This document shows, in pieces, positions 11,707 to 21,360 of a stretch of 41,906 nt of DNA; within the stretch, counting starts at the first letter, position 1; every line of letters starts with the position of its first letter. The position numbers and the translations under genes were made by a program. This DNA comes from Marinobacter sp. (lineage in GTDB: Bacteria; Pseudomonadota; Gammaproteobacteria; Pseudomonadales; Oleiphilaceae). Below the pieces are notes generated by a model. It made no database searches. It worked only from the letters and a program-made list of their open reading frames with translations, and was not told the origin of the DNA. The stretch covers positions 1 to 41,906 of the forward strand of contig JASBRL010000145.1 in NCBI GenBank assembly GCA_030149475.1, given 5' to 3'.

Positions 11707-12527
11707 GCCCGAAGCCCGCCGGTCATCAGGCCCGTAAACGGTTTGGCCAGAACTTCCTGCAGGATCCGGGGGTGATTGAACAGATCGTCCGCGCCATTAA
11801 TCCCGGCCCTGACGACGCCATCGTTGAAATCGGCCCGGGGCTGGGTGCCCTGACCGAGGAAATTCTGGCGCTCAATGGCCGGTTGCAGGTGGTGGAGTTG
11901 GACCGGGACCTGATCCCGGTGCTGCGGACCCAGTTTTTCAACTACCCGGACTTCCGGATACATGAAGCCGACGCGCTCAAGTTTGATTTCCGCGAGTTGA
12001 TGACCGACCGGCCCCTGCGGATTGTCGGTAATTTGCCGTACAATATTTCCACGCCGCTGATCTTCCACCTGCTGGGGCAGGCGGGCGTGGTGCAGGATAT
12101 GCATTTCATGCTGCAGAAAGAGGTGGTGCAGCGGCTGGCCGCTGTGCCGGGGGACAACAACTACGGCCGGCTGGGCATCATGGCCCAGTACTTCTGTCGT
12201 GTGCAGCCGCTGTTTGAAGTGGGTCCGGGTGCCTTCCGGCCATCGCCGAAGGTGGATTCGGCCATCGTCAGGCTGGTGCCGCACGAGACCCTGCCGCACC
12301 CGGCGCAGGACCTGACCACGTTGCAGGCCGTGGTGCGGACTGCTTTCAACGCGCGCCGGAAAACCCTGCGTAAGGCCCTGGGCGGGTTGGTGACCGTGGC
12401 ACAGCTCAATGATCTGGGCATCGATGACAGCCTGCGGCCCGAGAACCTGGGCCTGGCGCACTATGTCTCGATCGCCGATGCCCTGACGGAGGCGAACACC
12501 GGTAAACGGGGAGGAACGGATGACTGA
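11703..12527 (+). CDS. rsmA: 16S rRNA (adenine1518/1519-N6)-dimethyltransferase RsmA (KsgA)
   Basis: Dimethylates two adjacent adenines in the terminal helix of 16S rRNA, a late 30S assembly step. The 274-residue protein begins with the characteristic [19 protein letters not shown]. It then shows the SAM-binding loop [14 protein letters not shown], an acidic residue after strand 2 (VVELDRDL), the catalytic [11 protein letters not shown] motif and the C-terminal helical domain ([12 protein letters not shown]). It is joined to pdxA by a four-base overlap and to apaH by eight bases. In E. coli apaG lies between rsmA and apaH; here it is missing. Confidence 0.96.
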   Translation: MSPKPAGHQARKRFGQNFLQDPGVIEQIVRAINPGPDDAIVEIGPGLGALTEEILALNGRLQVVELDRDLIPVLRTQFFNYPDFRIHEADALKFDFRELMTDRPLRIVGNLPYNISTPLIFHLLGQAGVVQDMHFMLQKEVVQRLAAVPGDNNYGRLGIMAQYFCRVQPLFEVGPGAFRPSPKVDSAIVRLVPHETLPHPAQDLTTLQAVVRTAFNARRKTLRKALGGLVTVAQLNDLGIDDSLRPENLGLAHYVSIADALTEANTGKRGGTDD

Positions 12528-13323
12528 TTACGCCATTGGCGATATTCAGGGCTGTTACGACCGGCTCCTGGATGTGCTGTCCACCATCGGCTTTTCACCG
12601 TCCCGGGACCGGCTCTGGGTGGCCGGGGACCTGATCAATCGGGGGCCGTCGTCGTTGGCCACCCTGCGCTACATCGAGAGTCTGGACGGCGCCGCCGAAG
12701 TGGTGCTGGGTAACCACGACCTGCACCTGCTGGCCGTTGCCCTGGGTGGCAAGCCGTTGAAGGGCAAGGACACGCTGGCGGATATCCTTGAGGCGCCCGA
12801 TCGTGACCGGTTGCTGGAATGGCTGCGCCAACAGAAACTGTGCGTGTACGACGCGGACCGGGACCTGTTGATGAGCCATGCGGGACTCCCGCACATCTGG
12901 TCCGTGGAGGAGGCGTTGGGTTACGCCAAAGAAGTGGGGGCGGTCATCCGGGGGCCGGAGGCGAGGTATTATTTCGAACATATGTACGGCAACGTGCCCG
13001 AGCGCTGGCAACCGGACCTGGCCGGCATGGATCGCTGGCGAATCATTACCAACTACTTTACCCGGATGCGCTTCATCGCCGGGGACGGCACCCTGGAACT
13101 GACCACCAAGGAGACAGTGGACAAGGCGCCAGAGGGATTTGCACCCTGGTTTACCTTCCCCAGGTCCGGCCAGACCCGGATCCTGTTCGGGCACTGGGCG
13201 GCACTGGAGGGAAACACCAACAGTGATCGTTACATCGGCCTGGATACGGGGTGTGTCTGGGGTGGGCTGCTGACGGTGATGAATCTGGATACCGGGGAGA
13301 AAACCCACTGTGACTGCCAGTAA
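12520..13323 (+). CDS. apaH: Symmetrical diadenosine tetraphosphatase ApaH
   Basis: Splits Ap4A symmetrically into two ADP and, in enterobacteria, also removes Np4 caps from RNA. The 267-residue calcineurin-type phosphoesterase shows the metal-binding blocks in order: AIGDIQGCYD, VAGDLINRGPSSL, VLGNHDLHLLA, SHAGLPHIW and a C-terminal histidine in FGHWAALEG. The ATG at 12520 overlaps the rsmA end by eight bases; GGAGGAACGG just upstream is the ribosome binding site. The DUF423 gene begins inside its last codons. Confidence 0.95.
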   Translation: MTDYAIGDIQGCYDRLLDVLSTIGFSPSRDRLWVAGDLINRGPSSLATLRYIESLDGAAEVVLGNHDLHLLAVALGGKPLKGKDTLADILEAPDRDRLLEWLRQQKLCVYDADRDLLMSHAGLPHIWSVEEALGYAKEVGAVIRGPEARYYFEHMYGNVPERWQPDLAGMDRWRIITNYFTRMRFIAGDGTLELTTKETVDKAPEGFAPWFTFPRSGQTRILFGHWAALEGNTNSDRYIGLDTGCVWGGLLTVMNLDTGEKTHCDCQ

Positions 13324-13750
13324 GGCCCGTTTTCTGCGCTGGCCCCTGGTTGCCGGGTCCCTGTTTGCGTTGCTGTCGGTGATGGCGGGTGCCTTTGGTG
13401 CCCACGCCCTCAAAACCGTGGTCAGCGCCCACAGTCTTGACGTATTCCAGACTGGCGCCAGCTACCAGATGTACCATGCGCTGGCGTTGATTCTGGTGGC
13501 GCTGGTCAGCGTGCTGCCCTTGTCCCGACGACTGCTGGACTGGGCGGCTCGCTGCTTTCTGGCGGGCATACTGCTGTTCAGCGGCAGTCTGTACAGTCTG
13601 GTATTGACGGACAACCACTGGCTTGGTGCCATAACCCCACTGGGTGGGCTTGGTTTTATGGCGGGATGGATATGTCTGGTCGTGGCCGGGTTGCGTGGCC
13701 CGGTCGATCACAGGAGTCGCGACGACAATGCAGATAACATTGAACGGTGA
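13310..13750 (+). CDS. DUF423 family small integral membrane protein
   Basis: A 146-residue hydrophobic protein with about four membrane segments (around residues 10-30, 50-70, 78-100 and 105-130). The N-terminal part carries the family's conserved AGAFGAHALK, and SYQMYHALALI follows. The molecular function of DUF423 proteins is not known. The start is a GTG overlapping the apaH end by 14 bases, and the end overlaps thiS by 23 bases, so it is embedded in the operon. An upstream ATG is not available without extending deep into apaH. Confidence 0.88.
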   Translation: MTASKARFLRWPLVAGSLFALLSVMAGAFGAHALKTVVSAHSLDVFQTGASYQMYHALALILVALVSVLPLSRRLLDWAARCFLAGILLFSGSLYSLVLTDNHWLGAITPLGGLGFMAGWICLVVAGLRGPVDHRSRDDNADNIER

Positions 13751-13928
13751 AACCACCACCGTCCCCGACAGCGCCACCATCGTGGTATTGCTGGACGAAC
13801 TGGCCATCACCGGCCGGCGGCTGGCGGTGGAAGTGAATGAGGATATTGTCCCCCGCAGTCAGCATGGCGAGTTCCAGCTAAGCCCGGGCGATCGCGTGGA
13901 AGTGGTCCACGCCATCGGCGGGGGCTGA
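13728..13928 (+). CDS. thiS: Sulfur carrier protein ThiS
   Basis: Ubiquitin-like carrier that delivers sulfur as a C-terminal thiocarboxylate for thiazole formation by ThiG. The 66-residue protein (start ATG at 13728, CAGGAG upstream) ends in the obligatory Gly-Gly (VVHAIGGG), with the hydrophobic beta-grasp core MQITLNGE and DRVEVVHAI. The actual end is three glycines. It overlaps the DUF423 gene and precedes thiG by 173 bases. Confidence 0.93.
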   Translation: MQITLNGETTTVPDSATIVVLLDELAITGRRLAVEVNEDIVPRSQHGEFQLSPGDRVEVVHAIGGG

Positions 13929-14101
13929 GCAATCTCTGGCCGAGAAACCCACGACCAGGAAACCTCTGACGACCAGGAGGCAACAACGACCTGTACGCTG
14001 ACTAACGTGCGGATCAGTCATCAGAGATTCCCCGGGCCTGTTGGCGATTCGGGCACTGCCTGAAAGCCCGGCTTCCCATTTTCAATCATCACAGGTGTTG
14101 A

Positions 14102-14911
14102 ATGAGCGATCTATCCCAAGTCAGTCTTCCCGAAGACAAGCCCCTGGCCATTGCTGGCCGCATTTACCGGTCGCGGTTGCTGGTGGGAACCGGCAAATAC
14201 AAAGACATGAACGAAGCCGCCCGCGCCATCGAGTCCAGCGGCGCAGAAATGGTCACGGTGGCGGTACGCCGGACCAATCTCGGCCAGAATCCGGGCGAAC
14301 CCAATCTGCTGGATGTGATCTCGCCGGACCAGTACACCATTCTGCCCAATACCGCCGGCTGCTACACCGCGAAGGACGCGATCAGAACCTGCAAGCTCGC
14401 CCGTGAACTGCTGGATGGCCACAACCTCGTCAAGCTGGAGGTGCTGGGCGAAGAGAAAACCCTGTATCCGAACATGACCGAGACCCTGATCGCCGCTGAA
14501 GCTCTGGTTCAGGACGGCTTCGAGGTGATGGTCTACTGCTCTGACGATCCTTTGCTGGCCAAACGTCTGGAAGAAATCGGCTGCATTGCGATCATGCCGT
14601 TGGGTGCGCCGATTGGCTCGGGGCTGGGTATCCAGAACCGTTATAACATCCGGCTGATTGTGGAAAATGCCAGGGTTCCGGTACTGGTGGATGCCGGTGT
14701 CGGCACCGCGTCCGATGCCACCATCGCCATGGAACTGGGGTGTGATGGGGTGCTGATGAATACCGCGATTGCCCATGCCTCGGACCCGGTGCGGATGGCC
14801 GATGCCATGCGACTGGCGATCGAGGCCGGGCGACAGTCCTACCTGGCTGGCCGTATGCCCCGCAAACGTTACGCCAGCGCGTCATCGCCGCTGGACGGCA
14901 CGTTCTTCTGA
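14102..14911 (+). CDS. thiG: Thiazole synthase ThiG
   Basis: Forms the thiazole phosphate of thiamine from deoxyxylulose phosphate, ThiS thiocarboxylate and dehydroglycine. The 269-residue TIM barrel contains [12 protein letters not shown], the Schiff-base lysine in [16 protein letters not shown], and the phosphate-binding segments GAPIGSGLG and [11 protein letters not shown]. The 173-base spacer from thiS contains a near-duplicated ACGACCAGGA element and distant inverted octamers (AATCTCTG at 13931-13938, CAGAGATT at 14022-14029). No recognisable TPP riboswitch (no CUGAGA with the second-half consensus) was seen. The usual downstream partner trmB is absent; slmA follows after 19 bases. Confidence 0.96.
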   Translation: MSDLSQVSLPEDKPLAIAGRIYRSRLLVGTGKYKDMNEAARAIESSGAEMVTVAVRRTNLGQNPGEPNLLDVISPDQYTILPNTAGCYTAKDAIRTCKLARELLDGHNLVKLEVLGEEKTLYPNMTETLIAAEALVQDGFEVMVYCSDDPLLAKRLEEIGCIAIMPLGAPIGSGLGIQNRYNIRLIVENARVPVLVDAGVGTASDATIAMELGCDGVLMNTAIAHASDPVRMADAMRLAIEAGRQSYLAGRMPRKRYASASSPLDGTFF

Positions 14912-14930
14912 AACAGGCGGATACCGATCC

Positions 14931-15554
14931 ATGAGTGCACCGGAACCCAGTCGTCGTGACCGTATCCTGCAGGCGCTGGTCAGCCTGCTGGAAACGGACC
15001 CGGGCGCTCGCATCACTACCGCCAGCCTGGCCCGTCATGTGGGGGTCACCGAAGCGGCCCTGTACCGGCATTTTCCCAGCAAGCGGAAAATGTTTGAAAG
15101 CCTCATCGAGTTTGCCGAACGCGCCGTCTTTTCCCGATGTCAGACCATTCTCCAGGAGCAGGAGGATGCCCGCATACGACTGCAACAGTTAATCCATCTG
15201 GTGCTGGTGTTTGCTGAGCGGAACCCCGGTCTGTGCCGTGTTCTGACCGGGGACGCGCTGATGGGGGAGGACGAGGGGCTGCGCAAGCGGGCTTCCCAGT
15301 TCTTTGAGCGACTGGAAACCCAGTTCCGCCAGATCCTCAAGGAAGGGGATATCCGCCAGCAGCTGAGGCCGCGCACCAGTGCCGCGCGTGGCGCGGAGTG
15401 GCTGATGGTCTATCTGGAAGGCCGTATGCAGCGATTTGTCCGCTCATCCTTCGTGCGCCTTCCCACGTCGGGATTCGGTGAGAGCTGGGCTCTTCTGGCG
15501 GCAGGCCTCTGGTTATTGCAGGAGCCGGACACTGCGTTACAACCACGCCCATGA
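14931..15554 (+). CDS. slmA: Nucleoid occlusion factor SlmA (TetR family)
   Basis: DNA-binding inhibitor of FtsZ ring assembly over the nucleoid. The 207-residue protein has an N-terminal TetR helix-turn-helix (ITTASLARHVGVTEAALYRHFPSKRKMFESLIEF), and its C-terminal dimerisation domain includes RIRLQQLIHLVLVFAERNPGLCRVLTGDAL, the characteristic SlmA stretch, with a long QIL-KEGDIR-QL segment following. The first ATG after thiG, 14931, gives the right N-terminus. In E. coli slmA sits elsewhere (beside dut/pyrE), so the location after thiG is a lineage-specific arrangement. Generic TetR regulators are the alternative but do not share the central domain. Confidence 0.9.
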   Translation: MSAPEPSRRDRILQALVSLLETDPGARITTASLARHVGVTEAALYRHFPSKRKMFESLIEFAERAVFSRCQTILQEQEDARIRLQQLIHLVLVFAERNPGLCRVLTGDALMGEDEGLRKRASQFFERLETQFRQILKEGDIRQQLRPRTSAARGAEWLMVYLEGRMQRFVRSSFVRLPTSGFGESWALLAAGLWLLQEPDTALQPRP

Positions 15555-15764
15555 CCCTTCCCACGCCCCGGCCGACGATCAATACCAGCGCCGGGCAGGA
15601 TACCAGGCGTTGCACTGCCCGCTACCGACCTGCCGGTTTGCCGTTTTTGGACGCCCTGGTGTCGTATTGGAGTTACCGCCCGAGTCCAATCTGAGCGACA
15701 TTGAACAAAACTTTGCCGTGCTGCGGACAAGTCAGGTGTTTAATGGGTGCGAGGGGGAATGGTC

Positions 15765-18335
15765 ATGGCACAACTACCGAAACGGGCAAAAGTCGTTATT
15801 ATCGGCCAGGGTGGAATTGTGGGGTCATCGGTAGCTCACCACCTGATCGAAAACGGCTGGGATAATATCGTCGGGCTGGAAAAGTCCGCCATCCCCTCGG
15901 ACATCGGCTCCACGTCTCACGCCTCGGATTTCTGCTTCATGACGTCGCACGACAAGCTGAACGTTTACACCACGCGTTACAGCCAGGCGTTTTATGAAAA
16001 GCGTGGCAGCTATGTGAAATGCGGAGGCATGGAGGTAGCCCGTATTGACGACGACGAACGGATGGATGAACTTCGCCGCAAGGTAGGTTCTGGCAAGGCT
16101 TTCGGAAGTAACGTCAGTATGATTTCGCCACAACAGGCCAGGGAACGGTTTCCGTTGCTGAATGAAGCGTCTATCCAGGGTGCGATGTGGGACCCGGACG
16201 CCGGGCTGGTGGTGCCACGTTCCCAGAAGGTTGCGGGCGACCTGGTGGAAGAGGCGGTCGCGACCGGCAAGCTTCAGGTCTTTGCCTACACCCCGGCCAT
16301 CCGCATCGACGTACAGGGTGGCCAGGTGCGTGGTGTGGAAACCCACAAGGGCTACATCGAAACCGACTACGTGGTGCTGTCCATGGGCATATGGGGGCCG
16401 TTGCTGGCCGATACCGCGGGCTCACCGCTGCCGCTGATGCCGCTGGAACACCCGCTGTTGTTCTTCGGACCTTATGACGAGTTTGCCGGCACTGGCAAGC
16501 AGATCGGTTATCCGCTGTTTCGCGACCAGGGTAACTCGTCCTATGTCCGGGATACGGGTGATCCGACCACCAGCGAGGGCGGGCGCCTTGAATGGGGCTA
16601 CTACGAGTCTGAGGAGCCCAGGCTTGTTTATCCCAAAGCCATTGCCGAGCCTGGCGAGGCGCGCATGTCACCGTCCATGCGTGATCTGTCTCTGGAACAG
16701 GTGATGGACGCCTACGAAAAAGCCATCGAAATGACGCCGATTCTGGGCGAGCTGGGATGGGAGGAGAAACACTCATTCAACGGCCTGCTATCGGTTACCC
16801 CCGATGGCGGTTCGCTGATGGGAGAATCCCCGGACGTGCGCAATCTCTGGTTCTGTGAAGCGGTGTGGGTAAAAGATGGTCCGGGAGCCGGTAAAGTGCT
16901 GGCTGACTGGATGACCGATGGCGCCCCGGAAATGGATCCGCACAGTGTCGACATCGCTCGCCATTATCCGCTGCAGAAGACACCGGAGTACGTGTATAAC
17001 CGCTGCTATGAAACTGCCAGGAAGATCTATACCCCGGCGGTGCACCCCCGGGAGCCCTACCTGACGGGACGGCGCTTGCGTACCAGCCCTTTCTATCTGC
17101 GCGAAGTGGAACTGGGCGGCTACTTCATGGAGGCCGCCGGCTGGGAGCGGGCCCATGGCTACGCCGCCAACGAGGCCACGCTGCTGGAGAAATACCGCGA
17201 TCGCATTCCGGTGCGCGAAAACGAGTGGGATGCAAGACATTTCTGGCCGGTGTCCAACGCCGAGCAACTGGCAATGAGTGAGTCCGTGGGCATGATCAAC
17301 CTGTCCCACTTTGCCATTTTCGACATCTCCGGTGACGATGCTGAAGCGCTGCTGGAATACCTGTCAGTGGCGAAAGTGGGCGGTACTACCCCTCATGGCA
17401 AGGGGGTCTATACCCACTTTCTGGATGCCCGCGGCGGCGTCCGTTCCGACCTGACCATTATTCGCCGGGGCGATAACGAGTTCCGGGTTGTCTGTGGCGG
17501 CGACACCGGCTACCGGGACTACTGCTGGATTACCCGCATGGCCCGCGAGCAGAGCCTGCACAGCGTTCGCATAGATGACCGCACCGACGAGGTTGCAACG
17601 CTGGGACTCTGGGGTCCGAAAGCCCGGGAGACTCTGGCGCAATTCGTCAGCGAGCCGGATGAACTGGCGAACGACAATTTCCCGTTCGCCACTGCCCGGG
17701 AACTGACCATTCAGGGTGTGCCGGCCTGGGCCTTCCGGATATCCTATGTGGGCGAACAGGGCTGGGAGCTTTACTTTCCCTTCAGCTATGGGTTGCGAGT
17801 CTGGGACATGTTCTACCAGGCCGGGGTCATACCGGTCGGTATCGAAACCTATGCCAACTCACGTCGTATGGAAAAGAGCCTGCGTCTGCAGAACGTCGAT
17901 CTGGAAACCGAATACAATCTCTACGAAGCCGGGCTGGCGCGCCCCAAAGTCAAGGATGCGGATTTCCATGGTAAGGCGGCCTATCTGGAACAGCGGGAAC
18001 GCCCACGCCAGGCCGCGTACCTGTGCACGATGACCATGACCGAACACCGTGACAGCCAGGGTGTACTGCGTTACCCGGTTGGCCAGTGGCCGATTCTCGA
18101 TCCGCAAACCGGTGCGGTGCTGGTGGATAGCCAGGGGCGCCGGTCCTACAGCACCAGCATTGCCTGGGGGCCATCGGTGGGTCAGATCATCCTGCTTGGC
18201 TATATACCGGCAGAAAGCGCCGAAGAAGGCCGGGAACTTATCCTGGAATACTTTCAGCAACACTATCCCATTCGTATCGAAGCGGTGGGTTACCGGGCGC
18301 TGTATGATCCGCACAACGAACGGGTGAAGGCCTGA
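15765..18335 (+). CDS. FAD-dependent dimethylglycine/sarcosine dehydrogenase-like protein with GcvT domain
   Basis: An 856-residue two-part enzyme. The N-terminal DAO-type FAD domain has a dinucleotide loop (VVIIGQGGIVGSSVAHHL) and a conserved His at about residue 52 in GSTSHAS, at the place where DMGDH/SARDH flavoproteins bind FAD covalently. A linker follows, then a GcvT-like tetrahydrofolate-binding domain from about residue 430 to the end (SYVGEQGWELYFPF, SRRMEKSLRL). The family oxidises N-methyl groups and passes them to tetrahydrofolate as methylene-THF. ATG at 15765 is chosen because GAGGGGG lies seven bases upstream; GTG 15747 and ATG 15759 are alternatives. A GbdR-like regulator follows and a THF-linked operon lies opposite, supporting catabolism of a methylated amine or betaine. 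The exact substrate cannot be read from sequence. Confidence 0.85.
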   Translation: MAQLPKRAKVVIIGQGGIVGSSVAHHLIENGWDNIVGLEKSAIPSDIGSTSHASDFCFMTSHDKLNVYTTRYSQAFYEKRGSYVKCGGMEVARIDDDERMDELRRKVGSGKAFGSNVSMISPQQARERFPLLNEASIQGAMWDPDAGLVVPRSQKVAGDLVEEAVATGKLQVFAYTPAIRIDVQGGQVRGVETHKGYIETDYVVLSMGIWGPLLADTAGSPLPLMPLEHPLLFFGPYDEFAGTGKQIGYPLFRDQGNSSYVRDTGDPTTSEGGRLEWGYYESEEPRLVYPKAIAEPGEARMSPSMRDLSLEQVMDAYEKAIEMTPILGELGWEEKHSFNGLLSVTPDGGSLMGESPDVRNLWFCEAVWVKDGPGAGKVLADWMTDGAPEMDPHSVDIARHYPLQKTPEYVYNRCYETARKIYTPAVHPREPYLTGRRLRTSPFYLREVELGGYFMEAAGWERAHGYAANEATLLEKYRDRIPVRENEWDARHFWPVSNAEQLAMSESVGMINLSHFAIFDISGDDAEALLEYLSVAKVGGTTPHGKGVYTHFLDARGGVRSDLTIIRRGDNEFRVVCGGDTGYRDYCWITRMAREQSLHSVRIDDRTDEVATLGLWGPKARETLAQFVSEPDELANDNFPFATARELTIQGVPAWAFRISYVGEQGWELYFPFSYGLRVWDMFYQAGVIPVGIETYANSRRMEKSLRLQNVDLETEYNLYEAGLARPKVKDADFHGKAAYLEQRERPRQAAYLCTMTMTEHRDSQGVLRYPVGQWPILDPQTGAVLVDSQGRRSYSTSIAWGPSVGQIILLGYIPAESAEEGRELILEYFQQHYPIRIEAVGYRALYDPHNERVKA

Positions 18336-18386
18336 CCGTTGCGCAGAATGAGGTCCGGGGTGCATGCTGTTTGCACAACCACAGGC

Positions 18387-18414
18387 TCGGCGCTAATGTT
18401 CGGGGAGGCGCCGA
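18387..18414. promoter_or_regulatory. Inverted repeat between dehydrogenase gene and regulator gene
   Basis: TCGGCGC at 18387-18393 and GCGCCGA at 18408-18414 form a seven-base perfect stem with a 14-base loop, midway in the 127-base spacer before the regulator. No T-run follows, so it is not a clear intrinsic terminator; it could be an operator or a transcript-stabilising hairpin. Visible in sequence; role unknown. Confidence 0.35.
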
Positions 18415-18462
18415 TTAATGGATTCAGATCATGGCCGGGCACCGTATGCAGGGGGTGGTCGC

Positions 18463-19632
18463 ATGACAACCGACACAGGTTCTATCGGGAAAAGGCCGGA
18501 CAACGAACCTTTCCGGATCGGCTTTCTGCTGATCGACAATTTCACTCTGATTGCGCTGGCTACCGCTCTCGAACCCCTGCGGATGGCAAACCAGCTGGCG
18601 GGTACCGAGCTTTACACCTGGAAACTGCTGACCGCCGAGGGTGGCATTGCCCGCGCCAGTGACGGCATTACCATGATGCCCGACGCCTTGCTTGAGGATG
18701 ACAATCAGTTCGATCTGGTGATCGTGGTGGCCGGTATCGATGTCACCCGGAGTTTCTCCCGTCGGGAAGTCAGCTGGCTCAAACAGATGAACCGGCGTCA
18801 TGTTCTGCTGGGGGCGGTCTGTACCGGGGCCTATGTGCTGGCCAGTGCCCACCTGCTGGACGGATATGCCTGCAGCGCCCACTGGGAATGTCTCGAAGCC
18901 ATCCAGGAGGGGTTTCCACGAGTGCATACCAACAACCGGCTGTATACGATTGAGCGGGACCGGATGACCTGCACTGGCGGAACGGTGCCCATGCACATGA
19001 TGCTCAGCTTCCTGGCACGACGTCACGGTAAGGAACTGAGTAATGCGGTGTCTCACATGTTTGTCTGTGACCGGGTCCGGGAGGAAAGTGAGCAGCAACC
19101 CATGCCCATCCATCCCGGGCTCGCCTGCACCCAGCCCAGGCTGGCCGAAGCCGCCCAGCTGATGGAGGCCAACATCGAGGAACCCATTGAACTGCGGGAG
19201 CTGGCCTCGCTGGCGGGTGTGTCCAGCCGACAGCTGGAGCGGTTGTTTCTGAAGCACGTCGGATGTACGCCATCCCGTTACTATCTGAGGGTTCGCCTGA
19301 ACCGGGCCCGTCGCCTGCTCAAGCAGACCTCCTGCTCGATCGTGGATGTCGCGTCCATGTGCGGGTTTGTTTCCGCCACCCACTTCAGCCGATGCTACCG
19401 CAAAATCATTGGGTGTTCCCCGAAATGCGAGCGCCTGGATCGCTTTGCCGGTAACCCGGCCGGCGCGGCCACCGTTACCGCGAGTGAGCTGGAATCGGCT
19501 TCGTTTCAGGCCTTGCGGCGCGCCCGCGGCGAGCCTAATTATGGCACCTTTGAGCGCAAAGTCGGTGGCGGTGCCGACCGCGAATCTCCGCCCGCGCGCC
19601 GGAGCGGCGACAAGGGCAGCGTCTCAGGTTAG
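18463..19632 (+). CDS. GbdR-like AraC-family regulator with DJ-1/PfpI sensor domain
   Basis: A 389-residue GlxA/GbdR-type activator. The N-terminal DJ-1/PfpI-like domain (about residues 15-190) contains [29 protein letters not shown], a stretch close to that of GbdR/CdhR regulators of glycine betaine, dimethylglycine and carnitine use, and an elbow [11 protein letters not shown]. The C-terminal AraC domain (about 225-320) has two helix-turn-helices, [22 protein letters not shown] and [22 protein letters not shown]. The start at 18463 has AGGGGGTGG upstream; 18418 is an in-frame alternative. The stop overlaps the end of the convergent fhs gene by nine bases. It probably activates the flanking demethylation genes in response to a methylated amine; this is inferred from family and position. 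Confidence 0.85.
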   Translation: MTTDTGSIGKRPDNEPFRIGFLLIDNFTLIALATALEPLRMANQLAGTELYTWKLLTAEGGIARASDGITMMPDALLEDDNQFDLVIVVAGIDVTRSFSRREVSWLKQMNRRHVLLGAVCTGAYVLASAHLLDGYACSAHWECLEAIQEGFPRVHTNNRLYTIERDRMTCTGGTVPMHMMLSFLARRHGKELSNAVSHMFVCDRVREESEQQPMPIHPGLACTQPRLAEAAQLMEANIEEPIELRELASLAGVSSRQLERLFLKHVGCTPSRYYLRVRLNRARRLLKQTSCSIVDVASMCGFVSATHFSRCYRKIIGCSPKCERLDRFAGNPAGAATVTASELESASFQALRRARGEPNYGTFERKVGGGADRESPPARRSGDKGSVSG

Positions 19633-21360
19633 TCCGACCACCAGCCCGTTCTCATCCAGTGCGATATCCAGTGCAGCCGGGCGCCGCGGCAGCCCCGGCA
19701 TGGTCATGATCTCGCCACAGACTGCCACCACGAAACCCGCTCCGGCCGCCAGGCGGACTTCCCGGACCGGCAGGGTATGGCCCGTGGGTGCCCCTTTGAG
19801 CGACGGGTCCGCGGAAAAACTGTACTGGGTCTTGGCAATGCACACCGGCAGGTGGCCGAAGCCCAGGTCCTGGAATTCCTGCAGCTGTCGTTTTGCTGTG
19901 GGGGCGAACTCCACGCCCGACGCGTGGTAAATCCGCGTCGCAACGGTCTCTATTTTATCCGCCAGCGGCAGGCTATCTTCATACAGAAGCGCGATCTCCG
20001 GCCGGCCCTGATCCATCTGGTCCAGTACCGCCTGCGCCAGACCGGAGGCGCCCTCCCCACCGGTTGCCCAGTGGTCTGAGGGCACGGCGTTTACCCCCAG
20101 TTCATCACAGAGGGAGCGGACCAGGGCCATCTCGTCTTCGGTATCGCCCGGGAAGCGGTTAACGCACACCACTGGCGTCAGGCCGAACTGTTGCAGATTG
20201 TCGATGTGCCGTTTCAGGTTGGCTGACCCCCGGCGCACGGCCTCGGGGTCCGCAATGCTCAGCCGGTTTCTGGGTACACCGCCCTGCATCTTCAGTGCCC
20301 GGATAGTGCACACCACCACCGCGGCATCGGGCCGAAGACCGGTGTGCCGGCACTTGATATCGATGAATTTTTCGGCGCCCAGGTCAGCGCCGAATCCGGC
20401 CTCGGTCACCACCACATCGTTCAGTGCCAGTGCCGCCCTGGTGGCGGTTACCGAGTTGCATCCATGGGCGATGTTGGCAAAAGGGCCGCCGTGGATAAAT
20501 ACCGGGTTGTGTTCCAGGCTCTGTACCAGATTGGGTTGCAGTGCATCTTTCAGCAGCACCGTCAGGGACCCTTCCAGGCCGAGATCCCGAACGGTGACCG
20601 GGGTCATGTCTGGTCGTCGGCCAATGATAATGTTTCCCAGCCGTTGCTTCAGGTCCGCGCGGCCATCGGCGAGACACAGAATGGCCATGATCTCGGATGA
20701 TACGGTGATATCAAACCCGGTTTCCCGGGGCACGCCGTTGGCGGCGCCGCCAAGGCCGCAGACCAGATTACGCAGAGAGCGGTCGGTCAGGTCCATGACC
20801 CGGCGCCAACTGATGCGACGGGGATCAAGCCCTGCCTCGTTGCCCCAGTGAATGTGGTTATCAATCAAGGACGCCAGAAGATTGTGAGCCGTGGTGATGG
20901 CGTGAAAATCCCCGTTGAAATGCAGGTTGATGTCCTCCATCGGAATCACCTGCGACCGGCCTCCGCCAGCCGCCCCGCCTTTCATGCCAAAACAGGGACC
21001 GAGCGATGGCTCCCTCAGGCACACCGATGACCGCAGCCCGAGACGATTGAAGGCGTCATTCAGTCCGACACTGGTCGTTGTCTTGCCCTCGCCGGCGGGC
21101 GTTGGCGTAATCGCCGTCACCAGCACCAGTCTGCCCCTGGGAGCATCGGCGGACGTGTCCACGTACGCCATATCCAGCTTCGCCTTGTAATGACCAAAAG
21201 GCACCAGGCTTTCGGCGGGCAGACCAAACCTTTGCTGGGCCAACAGCAGGATCGACTGGGGCTGAACCGACCGGGCGATATCAATGTCCGGAGTGCCCGG
21301 CGGCGGGAATTCCGCAGGCGTCGGGGTGACCGGTGACAGATTACTGTACTGAAGACTCAT
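19624..21360 (-). CDS. fhs: Formate-tetrahydrofolate ligase (Fhs)
   Basis: Interconverts formate, ATP and THF with 10-formyl-THF. In a catabolic setting it can run backwards to release formate and gain ATP. The 578-residue product is slightly longer than the common 555-560. It has the phosphate loop [20 protein letters not shown], the segments [21 protein letters not shown] and [11 protein letters not shown], and [17 protein letters not shown]. The start at 21360 has a strong AAAGGAGG nine bases upstream; the open frame extends further to 21528 without support. It overlaps the metF-like stop by 20 bases, so it is the third gene of the demethylation operon. Its 3' end overlaps the regulator gene tail to tail. 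Confidence 0.95.
   Translation of the reverse strand: MSLQYSNLSPVTPTPAEFPPPGTPDIDIARSVQPQSILLLAQQRFGLPAESLVPFGHYKAKLDMAYVDTSADAPRGRLVLVTAITPTPAGEGKTTTSVGLNDAFNRLGLRSSVCLREPSLGPCFGMKGGAAGGGRSQVIPMEDINLHFNGDFHAITTAHNLLASLIDNHIHWGNEAGLDPRRISWRRVMDLTDRSLRNLVCGLGGAANGVPRETGFDITVSSEIMAILCLADGRADLKQRLGNIIIGRRPDMTPVTVRDLGLEGSLTVLLKDALQPNLVQSLEHNPVFIHGGPFANIAHGCNSVTATRAALALNDVVVTEAGFGADLGAEKFIDIKCRHTGLRPDAAVVVCTIRALKMQGGVPRNRLSIADPEAVRRGSANLKRHIDNLQQFGLTPVVCVNRFPGDTEDEMALVRSLCDELGVNAVPSDHWATGGEGASGLAQAVLDQMDQGRPEIALLYEDSLPLADKIETVATRIYHASGVEFAPTAKRQLQEFQDLGFGHLPVCIAKTQYSFSADPSLKGAPTGHTLPVREVRLAAGAGFVVAVCGEIMTMPGLPRRPAALDIALDENGLVVGLT

Noticed and set aside
13929..14101. TPP riboswitch ahead of thiG
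   Set aside because: The conserved CUGAGA element and second-half consensus are not found on the plus strand.
15551..15694. 47-codon frame overlapping the slmA stop as ATGA
   Set aside because: Composition is unremarkable, no motif or ribosome binding site of its own, and the next gene has its own signal; more likely plain spacer.
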